Of a DNA stretch of 64,000 nucleotides, positions 36,302-48,300 are shown piece after piece (positions within the stretch are counted from its first letter, which is position 1; every line of letters begins with the position of its first letter). The stretch is taken from NCBI RefSeq assembly GCF_047511655.1, contig NC_133394.1, positions 59,118,501 through 59,182,500 of the forward strand, read 5' to 3'. A program made the translations under genes and the position numbers. The stretch is from Castor canadensis. Lineage: Eukaryota; Chordata; Mammalia; Rodentia; Castoridae. The notes under the pieces were generated by a model, which searched no databases, was not told the origin of the DNA, and saw nothing but the letters and a program-made list of their open reading frames with translations.

Positions 36302-39300
36302 TGATCAATCCCTGCTCTTCAAATTCTCATTGCCCATTATTGAAGTTTTCAAAGTAAATTAGTCTTAAAAATTTGTTTAACACAATTTGGTTTCATTAAT
36401 CTCAACAAATTAATTAATTGGCAAGTGAGATGTCAGGTTCAGGTATTTAACTGATATTTTAGAATGTGAAGACTTCTGTCATGGTCACTGATGGGCAGGT
36501 GATAATTATGAATGGATCTATTCATGGCAAAATTAACAGTTTATGTATATTTTTCATTTTAGTTTATACAAATTAGTGCAATCCATGTCAGGTAATGCTT
36601 TCCCTACTTTCTCCCAAACAATAAGTCAGCTTTAAAATACTATTATACATAACCTAAAAACTAAAGGAGCATCATTATATCAATCTTATACACAATTTAG
36701 AGATTAAAGTTATGTTGAATAAGAGTTGTAAGATTGTAATTTACTTTAATTGGATGAGAAAGGTCCCATTTATATTGCTTTAAGCCTGTATTGCTGATTT
36801 CAAATGATATACTCACTGAGAAAATCAGATTTTTAAAACAAATTCAGTATGTCATTTGAACCCCATGATGACAGTACTAAGTAATTTTAAATCATCATAG
36901 ACTAGTGACTTTGCATTTGGGATTCTTGAACACTTTCTTTAGAAATTGTGGGAAGGAATAAAACACACTTTTACAATAGTGGATTTCTTTGCTATTCTTC
37001 TTGAAAAGAGTTTTGACACTACAATTTCTATATTGGAGATAGTCAGCATAAAGACCTCTTAAATTAGAGCATTTTTGCATGCCAAGATTGCATAGTAATA
37101 TTTTGTATAGTCCACCTTTCACTCATTTATTGTACTGTGTGTAAAGCACTGAATTTATGTGATTATATTAGAATTTATGTTGGTTTGTAGTTTAGTATAT
37201 TCATAGAAGACTTTCACTGAAGGAAATTTCTAATCTTCACTATCATTATCAGGAAAATAAGAAGCAATATGAAAGTATATAAAGGATCTCCTGGCAACTG
37301 TATAAATGACATTTCTGAGAATCTACATATTGTACTCATAGTCATTCCCAACATTTCCAAAGCACCATAAAATAGCCGTCACTATAGGGTTACTCTAATG
37401 AGAGTAACTAAATTGTGAATACAGGACTCTGGTTTAAAAAAAAAGATACAGGGTAAAGGAAGATCATTTTAGAGCTAAGACAAAGACATGAAATTTCCAA
37501 ATATTCAAGTGCACTTTCAACTCCCTGTACAGCTATCCTTATCTCAACTACAAGGTATGTCAGGTTAACTGATGATTGGCAAGAAAACATAAAGAAAACT
37601 AAATGGAAGTGCATCATCTCTATCAGCAGGGTAAGAGCTTGGGCAGCTTGCTGGACCAGAAACTGTGGTTTCTTGGACTATATATCTTATTTTACTACTT
37701 TACCCCCTGAGCCCCCAAGAGGATCATGTAATGGGTGATTTTAGCTAGATACATCCCAGGTGCAAAGTGAAACACAGTTCTTTGTATATAACACATTGCT
37801 TTGATATTAATTCTCTTAAGTTTACATAGCCTTTTCTCAGTAGTGGAGATGAATAAAAAGCTTGCTGCCAAGCTGGATACAAAGGAGACAAATACACAGC
37901 ATGCAGGTCAAGGACGTTCCTCAAGGAAAAAAGATTATGTCTTTATAGAATACTCTACTTCTTTTTTTTCTGAAATACAGAGCCTTGCCATATACTCTAT
38001 AAAAAAGACCTAAAGATAAGCCAAGTTGAAATAGAAAACTTTTTAGAAAATAAAAGATTTCTTTTCTAAGAGATACTTAAAAAGATAGAAGACAGAAAGT
38101 GGACTTGAATTTCTAACTGCAAACGAAAATCACTCAGCTTCCTTTAAGATTAAGTTGAATGCTAAATACTTAAGGCTGGTGTCTGTTAATACTTGAACTA
38201 AGCTCTGCAAAACTCTGGCAGTACTAGAAGTATAGAAAAAAGTCAGGAGGTTAATAGTAACAACAAAGTAAATGACTCTCAGGAAGGAAGCTCAAAACTC
38301 CAGAGTTCTACCTAGTCTGTTGTCCTCTAAACCAAAATGTGTCACTTAAGGTCTCTGGGTATGATTTTTACAAGATACAAGCTGTGTTTGATGTTTTTCT
38401 GTCAATCCTTTAGTGTAAGGGATGCTGGAAGGTAAAAGAAATCTTCCTCTCACTTTCTAAATTGACAGAGGATAAAGTATAATAAAAGAAGGAAAACCAG
38501 TTATCTATGGAAATGATTTTTATACAGAAAAGGAAAATGGAATAACTTCACAGTACTGTCTTTTTCTGTTTCTTTAAAGCTTGTTCCATGACCTTTAAAA
38601 TTAAAAAAAATTATAACAAGAGTCAGGTCCACAGCTCATCCAGCTCAGTATCTTTCATGTGCTTGAGGCATAAATCTGATTGTCATAAATCTCATAAATC
38701 TGATTGTCATCCATTATAAATGAACAGTGTAAGATGGTGTTTGTATTTAAAAATAGTAAATGAAGGTCTTATATAAAAATATAGAGGCAGGAGTAGGGTG
38801 AGGGAAGACAGGCACCTAGGGTACAAAATTTAAGGAGGCACTCACTCTTAGGCACAGGCACAATCCCAAGAGTGAGTGTTTGTTCCTTAAATTCTAGTGG
38901 CTCTCTTGCTTCTCCCTAGTTTTAGCCCTGGAGTCAACAATCTACGAAAAACAGGAAACCAGCAAGAAAACAAAACAAAACAAAACACAACAGACCACAA
39001 CAGAACCCAAACAACAAACCAAACCAGTGCTGTGAAAGCTGTCTTTTGAAGTGGGAACAAGGGCATTTACAGTGAGTAAAGACAAGAAGTAAACACTGGA
39101 AGTACATTGAAGGCCATAGTCATACCTCTCTCTGTGCCTATTCAGTCACCTATGGGGCTATTTCTTGCTGTTTGACATTGTTTCTGAAAATTACATACAG
39201 GTTAGTCAATTGCTTCTTCATTCTTCCAAGAGGTCCCAATATTGTTGGTTGAGTAGGCTCAGCTTACCAATTTATTTCACATAGCTTCTTTTTAGGTAAG

Positions 39301-42300
39301 TTGTTGGTTTTAAGATTCACAACTATTTTGTTTTTATACTTTCCTTCCAGGGGAAATCTTTGCATAGGTAGGAATCAACACAAGATTTAGGATATTTCTT
39401 TGTCATACTGTTTAAATGGTTTTTTTCCAAATGGTTAATGTTAAACTAGAAAACAATCAGTACATAAGAAACAGCTGACCAGGTATTGCCAAACCAAATT
39501 TCTTTAAAATAAGTTCTCTGCTGGACCTTGAATAAACAAATTAGAACATAAACTTACGTTAAAGCTTCTGAATAATTATAATGAGGAGAGACTCCTAGAA
39601 ACTTCTGTACTTCATCCATCACTGTTGCAGGATCTGTTCTTAGCTACTGCCCATCAATAATTAGCAACTAAATTACCAAAGAAGTAACAATAAAGAAAAG
39701 ACGGTTCATGTTGAAAACATAAGTGTCAACTGTATAATGAAAAATTTTTTGGCCCTGTACTTATTCTGTGACACTGTCTTGAGGGGCTTTACATGCATTG
39801 TTAGATGCAGCCAGGTCATTCTTATTAATGATCTGGAATAAGAAATAAATCATGCTAAGTAAGCACATTCATGTTTTGTTATTTGAGAAGTTAGCAAACA
39901 CTCTGAAAACAAAAACACCCCTTCTGAAGATAAAGACAGCTTAGAAATGTGACTAGAAATCGCAAATGTAAACCAAGTTTAAATACAAACAAAACAATGA
40001 TTACTAAGGTTGTGGAGGAAGACTGTAGAAAGAAAGGTTATAATAAGCTTAGTAGTAATGAGACAGAGGAACTGTCATTCTTCACAGTTCCAATCAGGAG
40101 TAGTGTAACAGGTACTGAGAAACCATTTATCCTGAAAAGCACTGATGCCTCACTTGTGCCTGTAAATGTCCAAAGGGTAACTAAAAGCAGGATAAAAGCT
40201 TGGCATCCCTGCCTCCACTTTGTATCTGTCTTTGCTCTGAGCCATTCTCTTGGCAGTCACCTTGCAGCCACTGTGGAATCTAGGAAGAACAGGACTGATC
40301 AGTAACATCTTGTGACAAAAGTTGATACCTCCAGACAAAATGCCTTTCTTATCTTGACCAGGCACCACCTGACCATCGTGAGATGATGAGCAACTGTGAC
40401 TCCCGTGACTTGGACTGTTTAATCATTCTGCATTCCTCTCTTCCTCTGCCCCAATTCTTCTTGTATTTAACCCTAAAGTTAATGTCTGTACCCTGAAGAT
40501 AAGGTGAATTGCTTATTTTGCCTCTTCCCATGGTGTGTCCGTGCCATGTAATAAAAATCTTTCTTTGTCCTTCACCACTGTTCATCTCTTTATGCAGTGT
40601 ATTGGGGTGAGTTGCCAGACCTGACATATGGCCTGACTCCAGGAGGAGTTGGACCTTTAGACTAGAACTCTTGGTTAGAGTAGCATTATAAAGTTTAAAC
40701 AAATATATTAACAATCCATATGGAGAAGAAGGTAAGATTCTCAGAGAACCTTAACATGGACAGAAAGTTCCTCAAGAAACTAAGGGGAAGAATTTGTTAC
40801 TCTAGTGAGGGTGAACCCAGCAAGACCAAATGACAGGAGGCCATGATGGAAGTCCACAAAGTCTATAGTGCAAGGCTTGTCCATACCTCTTTTCCAAGAG
40901 GTTCGATAGAACTTTTTGTGATGTTCTACATCTGCTGGCTAACCTGTAGGTACTGAGCATATGAAATATGGCTAAGACAAATGAACTGAAATTTAATCTT
41001 ACTTAATTCTAATACAAGTTTAATTAGCAATATGTGGCAGCAGCTATCATATCATAACAGAATGGCTTTAGATACATAAGTATCTAGATGTCACTGTGTT
41101 GCTTATCTAATCCATTTTAGCGGTTGATTTTATAATTCAAGTTGATGTCAGGCAAAAGAGAAGTAAGGAAGGAAGCTAAAAAAACCCATAGGACTTATGA
41201 AAAATTCAGTAAGGCAGTTCAGAAGGAAAATGATGGCCCTTAACTAAACACACAGTATTGTCTTGCTTGGCAAAGAGGCTCCCTTTCAAGCTTTACTCAC
41301 ATCAGAATACAAATCAGAGCTACAAAGCTTTGGAAACTCTATAAAATCAGGAAAAGCATACACTAGAAAATCGAGCAGAGAGAATTATTCTTAGAAAATT
41401 AAACTGTTTTTCTACCTCTGTGTATCTATTTTTCTTTGCCACAGTCTCCTTATTTACAAGTAAAGAGTAAAAAAGCTAGTAATGTTTCAATGAGTAAAAA
41501 CTTTCTGTATCCTTGAGGCAAAGTCATCAACTTAATGAGATTATTACATGATGTAAATTCTTATTGCTTCATACCTGGAAGGGGGGGAAATAAACAAGCC
41601 ATCTTTCGATGTGGCTGGCATACCACCCGGGGACCAAACATCTCTTCTGCAAGGTTCTAAGTTCTGAGGGTGCCCAGGGCCCAGCCGAGATTACTTCGTA
41701 GAAGCTAAACTTCGGAGCTGTGGGGTCTTCATGTGATCGCTGGTGCTATGATGAAAAGGTGGATAATTAAACTAACTTGAACCATAGGCATAAATAATTA
41801 AAAACCAATCCTTGTGACAAGTCTCAAAGCTAAGGGAGAGTGCCACTGTTGGAGAGTTATTTGTTTTGAAATTAATAAAGGATGAAACTGTTTGCTTGAA
41901 GCATCAAAATTTAAAGTTATGATACTGATGAGAGTGTATTTTTTGAGAACTTATTTGGTAGAAGCTGAATTCTTGTTGATAGGATTCCTTAAGTAACTTT
42001 CCTGAGTGTTCTTGGTGTGTATGTTTAATTCTGAATGTAAACTTTTGAAATCTGCATTAATATCTCCTTTTTAGCCCATAAGCAAACCATTTATCATTCT
42101 CAGTGAATAGCCACAATACACAAGCACTCTACTAGTTCTGCCAAATAGTTTTGCTCTACCTAGTAATGTAGTTTTAGATTAGAAAAGTCCTATCAGCTAT
42201 TTTAAATGGAAAAACTACTGAGAACTCTGACATGTACATTATCCAAAACCCACAGCTTTTATCATATATTACCTAGCATCTAAAAGCCAAGACTATTTTA

Positions 42301-45300
42301 TCTAATGGTAACCTTTGCAGTGAATCAGAATCATTTTTTGTGCAGAAATCACAGAAAGCAGCAATCCAAATATGAAAGTGTTTTTATAATGGCTGAGGCT
42401 CAAGCCCATGGGTTTGAGAAAATCACCTTTTCCTTAAATTGACCAATAAATATTCAGGCTTAGTGGTGAGTTTGTGGATGTTTACCACATCTAGTTGAAT
42501 AGCAAATTTGCTGCAACTGGGATTCAAATTACTGTACTACAGATGCTACTAGACTTTGTTAAGGCTGCATTTTGCCACTGTAGAGTAATTTATTTGCAAT
42601 ATTTAGGATGTTTTGTTAGCTTGCAGCCTTGAAACCTCCTTTTTCTGTAAATTCCCAATTTTCAGGGGCTAAGTGGCTGCCAAGCTCCAATTTTCTTCTT
42701 TCTTTTTGGGTCAATTAGACTTACTTCTCTTTTCTCTAGATGCCTGGTGGAAAAGGTAAGAGGTACAAAATAAAAATCTGTCTTTATGCAGTTTGATGTA
42801 TATATTTATTTAAAAGATGGCTCTAGGTTTGGGATGAATGATAAGTGTGGAATTGTGGATTTCTATGGATCTTAACTTTCTAGAGTGTCTCCAGTCTCTG
42901 CTGTGCAAATTATCATCAGTATGCCTATTAATAGGATTCCATCTGCTTTGACCCTTTCCCACCCTGTCCTTGTCACAAAACCTTTTCTGACAACTGGAAG
43001 TCTGCTTTTGTTAAATAACAAAGGATTCAGTCCAGAGGAACTTTATTCTCTAGTATCATAATTATTAAGAAGTTAGCTGTGTGACTATCAGTGAGAGTGG
43101 GAGATCCCATTTGTGCCTGGAGAAGATGAGCTGTATGGGTACTTGGAATGCATAGAATTAGCCTTGTAGAGCCTTGTATCTGTGAGAGGTACTTAAATCA
43201 CTTTTGTTGAAAAGCACTGAATCTCTAAATAGGAGAAAAGCTTGGCATCTCTGTCTCTATTTTGTTCCTGTTGTCTTTTGTTCTGAGTCACTCTTTCCTG
43301 AAGGACAGGGCTGATTGACAATATCTTTATGACAAAGAACTGAAACTACCCCTAAGGAACAGCAGAACCTTGTAGGACAGACCTCACTTTCCCCCTGCCA
43401 AATGAGGCCAATTACCTGTAATGATGAGGCTGACCAGGGAACAGGAGTAATCATCTCATAGGACCCAGATTGCTCCCCTTGAAGGGTGGACTGCGGGAGG
43501 TCCACATTCCGAAAAAGTGTCAATTAGCCAGGAAGACACTTCTCCTTCCCAAGAAACATCCATTTGCACCAGAGAGACACTTCTGCTCTCAGCCAATAAA
43601 AAAAGCTACAAAACCTGATTTCCATCATGACTCGGGACCACTGGTTTCGGATCCTGCTGCAGCCTTTCCTTTCTCTTCTCTACCAATAAAACTTCTCCGA
43701 CTTTTGCTTCTTGAGTCCACCTTTGATTTTTATCTAAGAGCAGACCAAGGACACCCACAACCTGAGCTCTCTTGTGTATCACCCTCAAGTGAGGACAGCA
43801 GTAACAAACTTCTCTGGAATCCCTGAGAACCAGAGCTGAGACAATGACCAACCAGCCCATACCTGTAACTGGGACTATTTAACAAAGCATAACTTTTGCT
43901 CTCTGCCCTACTTCCTTATCTGTTTAAAGCTAAAGGTCATATCTGTAGCCTGAAGGTGGTTATAAATGGGCTGAAGTGTTTACTTTGCCTCTTCCCACAG
44001 CATGTCCCAGGCCCTATTATAAATCTTTCTCTGCCCTTCACCAGTGTCTCTTTGATATATAGGGATGACCTGACATGTAGTTCAAAACTCTGATTTCATA
44101 TCCAGCCCACTCACAGAGGTACAGATAAGGAGTTTTTGTGTAAATGTTATTCCACATTCATCTAAACCTCATAGTTCCAAGGAAATCGGATCTTAGTTTG
44201 CATTTTAGCCCTTATCTGCTGATAACCCTTTTACACATTGTTCTGCTTTGTACCAATCAAAATGCTTCATTTTAATTCTACCTCAGTCATTCCCCTTTCA
44301 GATCCTTCCCTTCTTTATGGAATGTGCATGTTTCTTCTGTTAGGCTTCTAACTTGCAGCCAAGTTAGTAAATATAACTTGTATGTAAGCTGGGCTTTATC
44401 TCAAATGACTCTTTTAGTCCATTCCTTACTACTGTCTAATTTATATGATTATTTATACTTATGGTATACCTCCAATTATTAGACCAAAGACAGTGTCAAG
44501 TATAGTGTCCACATTTATTAATTAAAATCACTTTTAAAATAATACTTTGCAAATGGTAGTCACTAAAATTATTTGATGACTAGATGGACATCATGAATAT
44601 TTGGAGAGCATTTTTTAAATCATAAAACTGCACAAGGAAACTGAAGATCCTACAAATTAAAGACACTGATGCTGAATTTTGTTATGTTCCTTAGTTTAAT
44701 TTTACAACTTCTTATTGAACCTTTGGTGTTTAAAATATCACTGGCACAGGATTGTTTTACTTGCTATTATTTCTAATGATTTTCTAAAGTAAAAGTGTAT
44801 TTGTATATACATATTACTAAAGTCTATTATTATTTCAAAGTGATAGGTTCTAACAAACATCAGAAACAATGATAATGAGCATAAAGAGGCTTAGAGCAGG
44901 GATGACAAATCCTTGTCTATGCTTTTCCACAGATTGCTTCTTCAGTACAAGAGGTTATTTCAGCTCTTTTGGAGCTGGCATTTGCTTGTTTTGTAAAGTT
45001 TTACTGAGACAGCCATGTTCACGCATTTACATATCCACAGCTACTTTTGAAATACAATGGCAGACTTGTAACCTGTAAGTGGCAGACTTTATAACCTGTA
45101 AAACTTGAAGTTTTTGCTATCTAACCCTTCAGAGCATATGTCTTGGAGAAATCTAATCATTTAAAATTGTTATAACATTTGCTTGTAAGATGCAGATGTA
45201 TGGAAGCACATATACATGTGTGTGTTGTAGGTGTCAAACAACTAGAAGATCTCTTTTATTAAAACCCATGATGGGTTTGTACAAACTCCCCTTCTCCCTG

Positions 45301-48300
45301 TGGGATTCTGTCTTCCTTACCTGGTACCAGGAATATGCTCGGTCTGATGGGTCAATGAGAATGGTGATGATCTTGGCTTTGGGGACCAAGGAAGCAACTC
45401 TTTTAGGAGCTTCCTCTGAGTAGAAATAATTGGCACTCTTCTCAAACAGAAAGTCAGTGGTGACATTAGATGGAACAGGGAAGAAATCCATATACCTAGA
45501 AAAGGAATATTTTTCTCAAAATAAGACTCTGGTTTATACTTATATCCTGGTGACTGAAGACATTAGAGGTGTCCCACAAATTCATTTGTTTCCTAAATAA
45601 AAACCTTTTTCTTTAAGGGATTTGTCCTTCATAGTTAGCAGGGGAAATATGTCCAGAACCCTAACAAAAACATTTTGGAAAAATTTTTCTAGATACATTT
45701 TATTGTTTGCTTAATAGCAGAAGAAAGTTATGCAATAACAAAAATGTATACACGGAGTGATCAAACCGCAATAATAACCAGATTAACTATAAAATGTATC
45801 TAAATGTAGAAATACCCTACAGACAATAGTGTAAGCACTCAAAAAGAGAATCTGATTTAAAAAAAAGAAGATATGTTTAGTTCAAAGACATTTAAAAAAG
45901 ATTTAGGTAAAAATACTTTCTCAAAGTAAAATAATTTCATTCCTACTAGTGTGTTGTGCTGTTGTACTTAGTCATGTAGTGTCAAAATACATATAATGTG
46001 TCTGTTGTGAATATTGTCTGTTGGCTTAACTTTTATTCATATAGAGCCATTTATATCTCTCTACGTATTCTAATATATATTAGAATAATTGTAAGAAAAG
46101 TTTTAAAAGTATGTACGTATTTCCAAATATAAACTCTTGTCAAAATTCCCAAGGCTGGGTCTCGTATCCTTAAGGGTAGTGGTAATTCAAATCACCAGCA
46201 GTGTAAACACAGTGTAGACTCAAGCACTGAAATTCAGGATCTGTTTAATGTTCTGCCTGTGTAAAAGCTGTCAAGTACAACTAAATTGGCATATGACAAT
46301 ATGTTATTTCTGAAGCCCTGAGTGATACCTTTTAGAGGAAAAATGCTTTTTTAAAGGAACTGTAAAATTTTATAAAAATGGCCTCATTTGCCATCACCAT
46401 CCACTTCAATTTATAAGCCAACATAACTTTGGGCAGCAAGAGAAGGTAGTTAAATAATTACTGAACAAAAGAATCATGCATTTACATGATCACTTCTTTT
46501 GATAGTGTGCTATTTCTTTGGACCAAAAGATCTTGTGTTACTTGCACAGACTCTAACTGTGAGACCTTGCCATTTCAGATTATTAAACTCCCGGTAGGAT
46601 TCCTGTGTCACTGAACTGCAAAGTGTAAACTGTTGCAACAAGGTGATGTCTTGAGACTCAGAGCAGTAACAAAATCCTTTCATGTTTTCTGAGAAGGGCA
46701 TTGCTGGTGATAGGTCATTCTGCCATCCTTTCAGAGAGAAAGAGATGTACAAAAATTTTGGAAGAGTTTGATCTGCTATCTCTTCTGTTGCACATTCTAT
46801 CTACAGGGAGCGCCACATTTCAGGGTCCTTCTTGTTTAGAAGCTCATTCTGGTGCCACGGATGCTAAGGCTGTCTTGAGTGTCTAGTGGTATCCTATTTG
46901 ATTCACCAAGCTTATCTCAAGCATGTTTGTTCTGAGAGAGGCTCCAAAGATCACAAAAAAAGAGGGTGGAGGTGCTGAAAGTTAGACAGCTTTTAGCTTC
47001 TAAAAATGATCTTGTCTTCCCAGCAGTCTTTTATACCTGGAATAATTTAGGCTTTTAAGACCCCTGAAGTAGTTCTGTATGTTGAAACTATATCATGTTG
47101 ATTTTGCCGGGCTCAGGGGCTTATAGAGAAGGCAGGGTCCAGTTCTTGTTGCCTATGTGTTCACATTTTTCTAGTGTAGGGGTTGGAACTTACAGATACT
47201 TGAAAAATGTTTGATTATTAAACAAGTAAATGAAAGGAATTCAGGTTCATATTTCCAGGATGGGATCTGGAGGTTCCCCAGATAAGCTCACTTTTGGAAA
47301 AAAAGTATTCAAGTATCCAAAGAATTAGCAAGCATAGCAGAAGTCCTAAATGCTAACGGATTTTATGACTTTCTAAACATTACTCTAACCCTCCACTACA
47401 TTCCCATGCAATTAAAAATAATATTACCAAATCACAAAGCATAAAACCTACATGCATGCATAAATCAAACATTGTTTTTGAGACCCTCTGATTGCAAATA
47501 TTGGCTATTTTGTCAAGATGAAGTTTTCTGATGTTCATTTGGCCTAATTTGCTTGTACCCTCAGCCCATGCTTAGGCTGACTGTCAGTTAAGGTAGCCAC
47601 AGTTTCATCCAGTTCTTCAAAAAGAGAAAAAGGAAAAAAAGCAGATCCTTGCATTCAGATTAACTAACTGTATCTAAGTTAATTTTGTAAATGTCCCTGG
47701 AACTCTGAGGGACATAATCTTCAACCTTGTGGAATCATGACCCCCAAAAGACAGCAAAGGGGTTCATGCTTCAGAGAGAGGCCAGGCCAGTCTGACTGTG
47801 AATACATTTGATGTTGTTGAGAGCAAAGCTGTAATTACTGTTATAAGTTGACATTTGCAGTTACCATTATTTGTTATTTGCATTAATTGCCTTTTATAAA
47901 TGTGTAATTTGTCAATCAAAAGTGTTTGTATTTGGGTAACTTTGTCCAGTTATATTTAAAATCTTTCATTGCACTTTAGCTTCCTACTTATTTATGCCAT
48001 CTCCTTGTAAGTTGCTAAAGGGACTTTTTGTTTTGATTATAGTGCCTATGCAATTATTGGCTTATGATCACAAAAGGCTTTGTTTGTTACAATTTATGAC
48101 AACAACAAAAAAATGGACTCTTCCCACAGTTATTCTTACGTTCCAGGGACTCTAAGTATTGCACTTGCCTCTTCCCCTCCTCCCCAAAGAAGTCTTTAAT
48201 CATTCCTTTTAGTCATGACATCAACATTTTATTCTATTACCTATAAATGCATGTATATTAATCTGAATCAGTGGTCAAGTGGAAGCTGAAGTAACTGAAG

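Noticed and set aside
40165..44078. A single provirus bounded by LTRs A and B
   Set aside because: The interval between them contains an NDST3 exon and intron sequence and no retroviral genes.
46067..46086. 20-bp perfect palindrome attctaatat/atattagaat
   Set aside because: AT-only palindromes of this size are expected by chance in such sequence; no associated feature.
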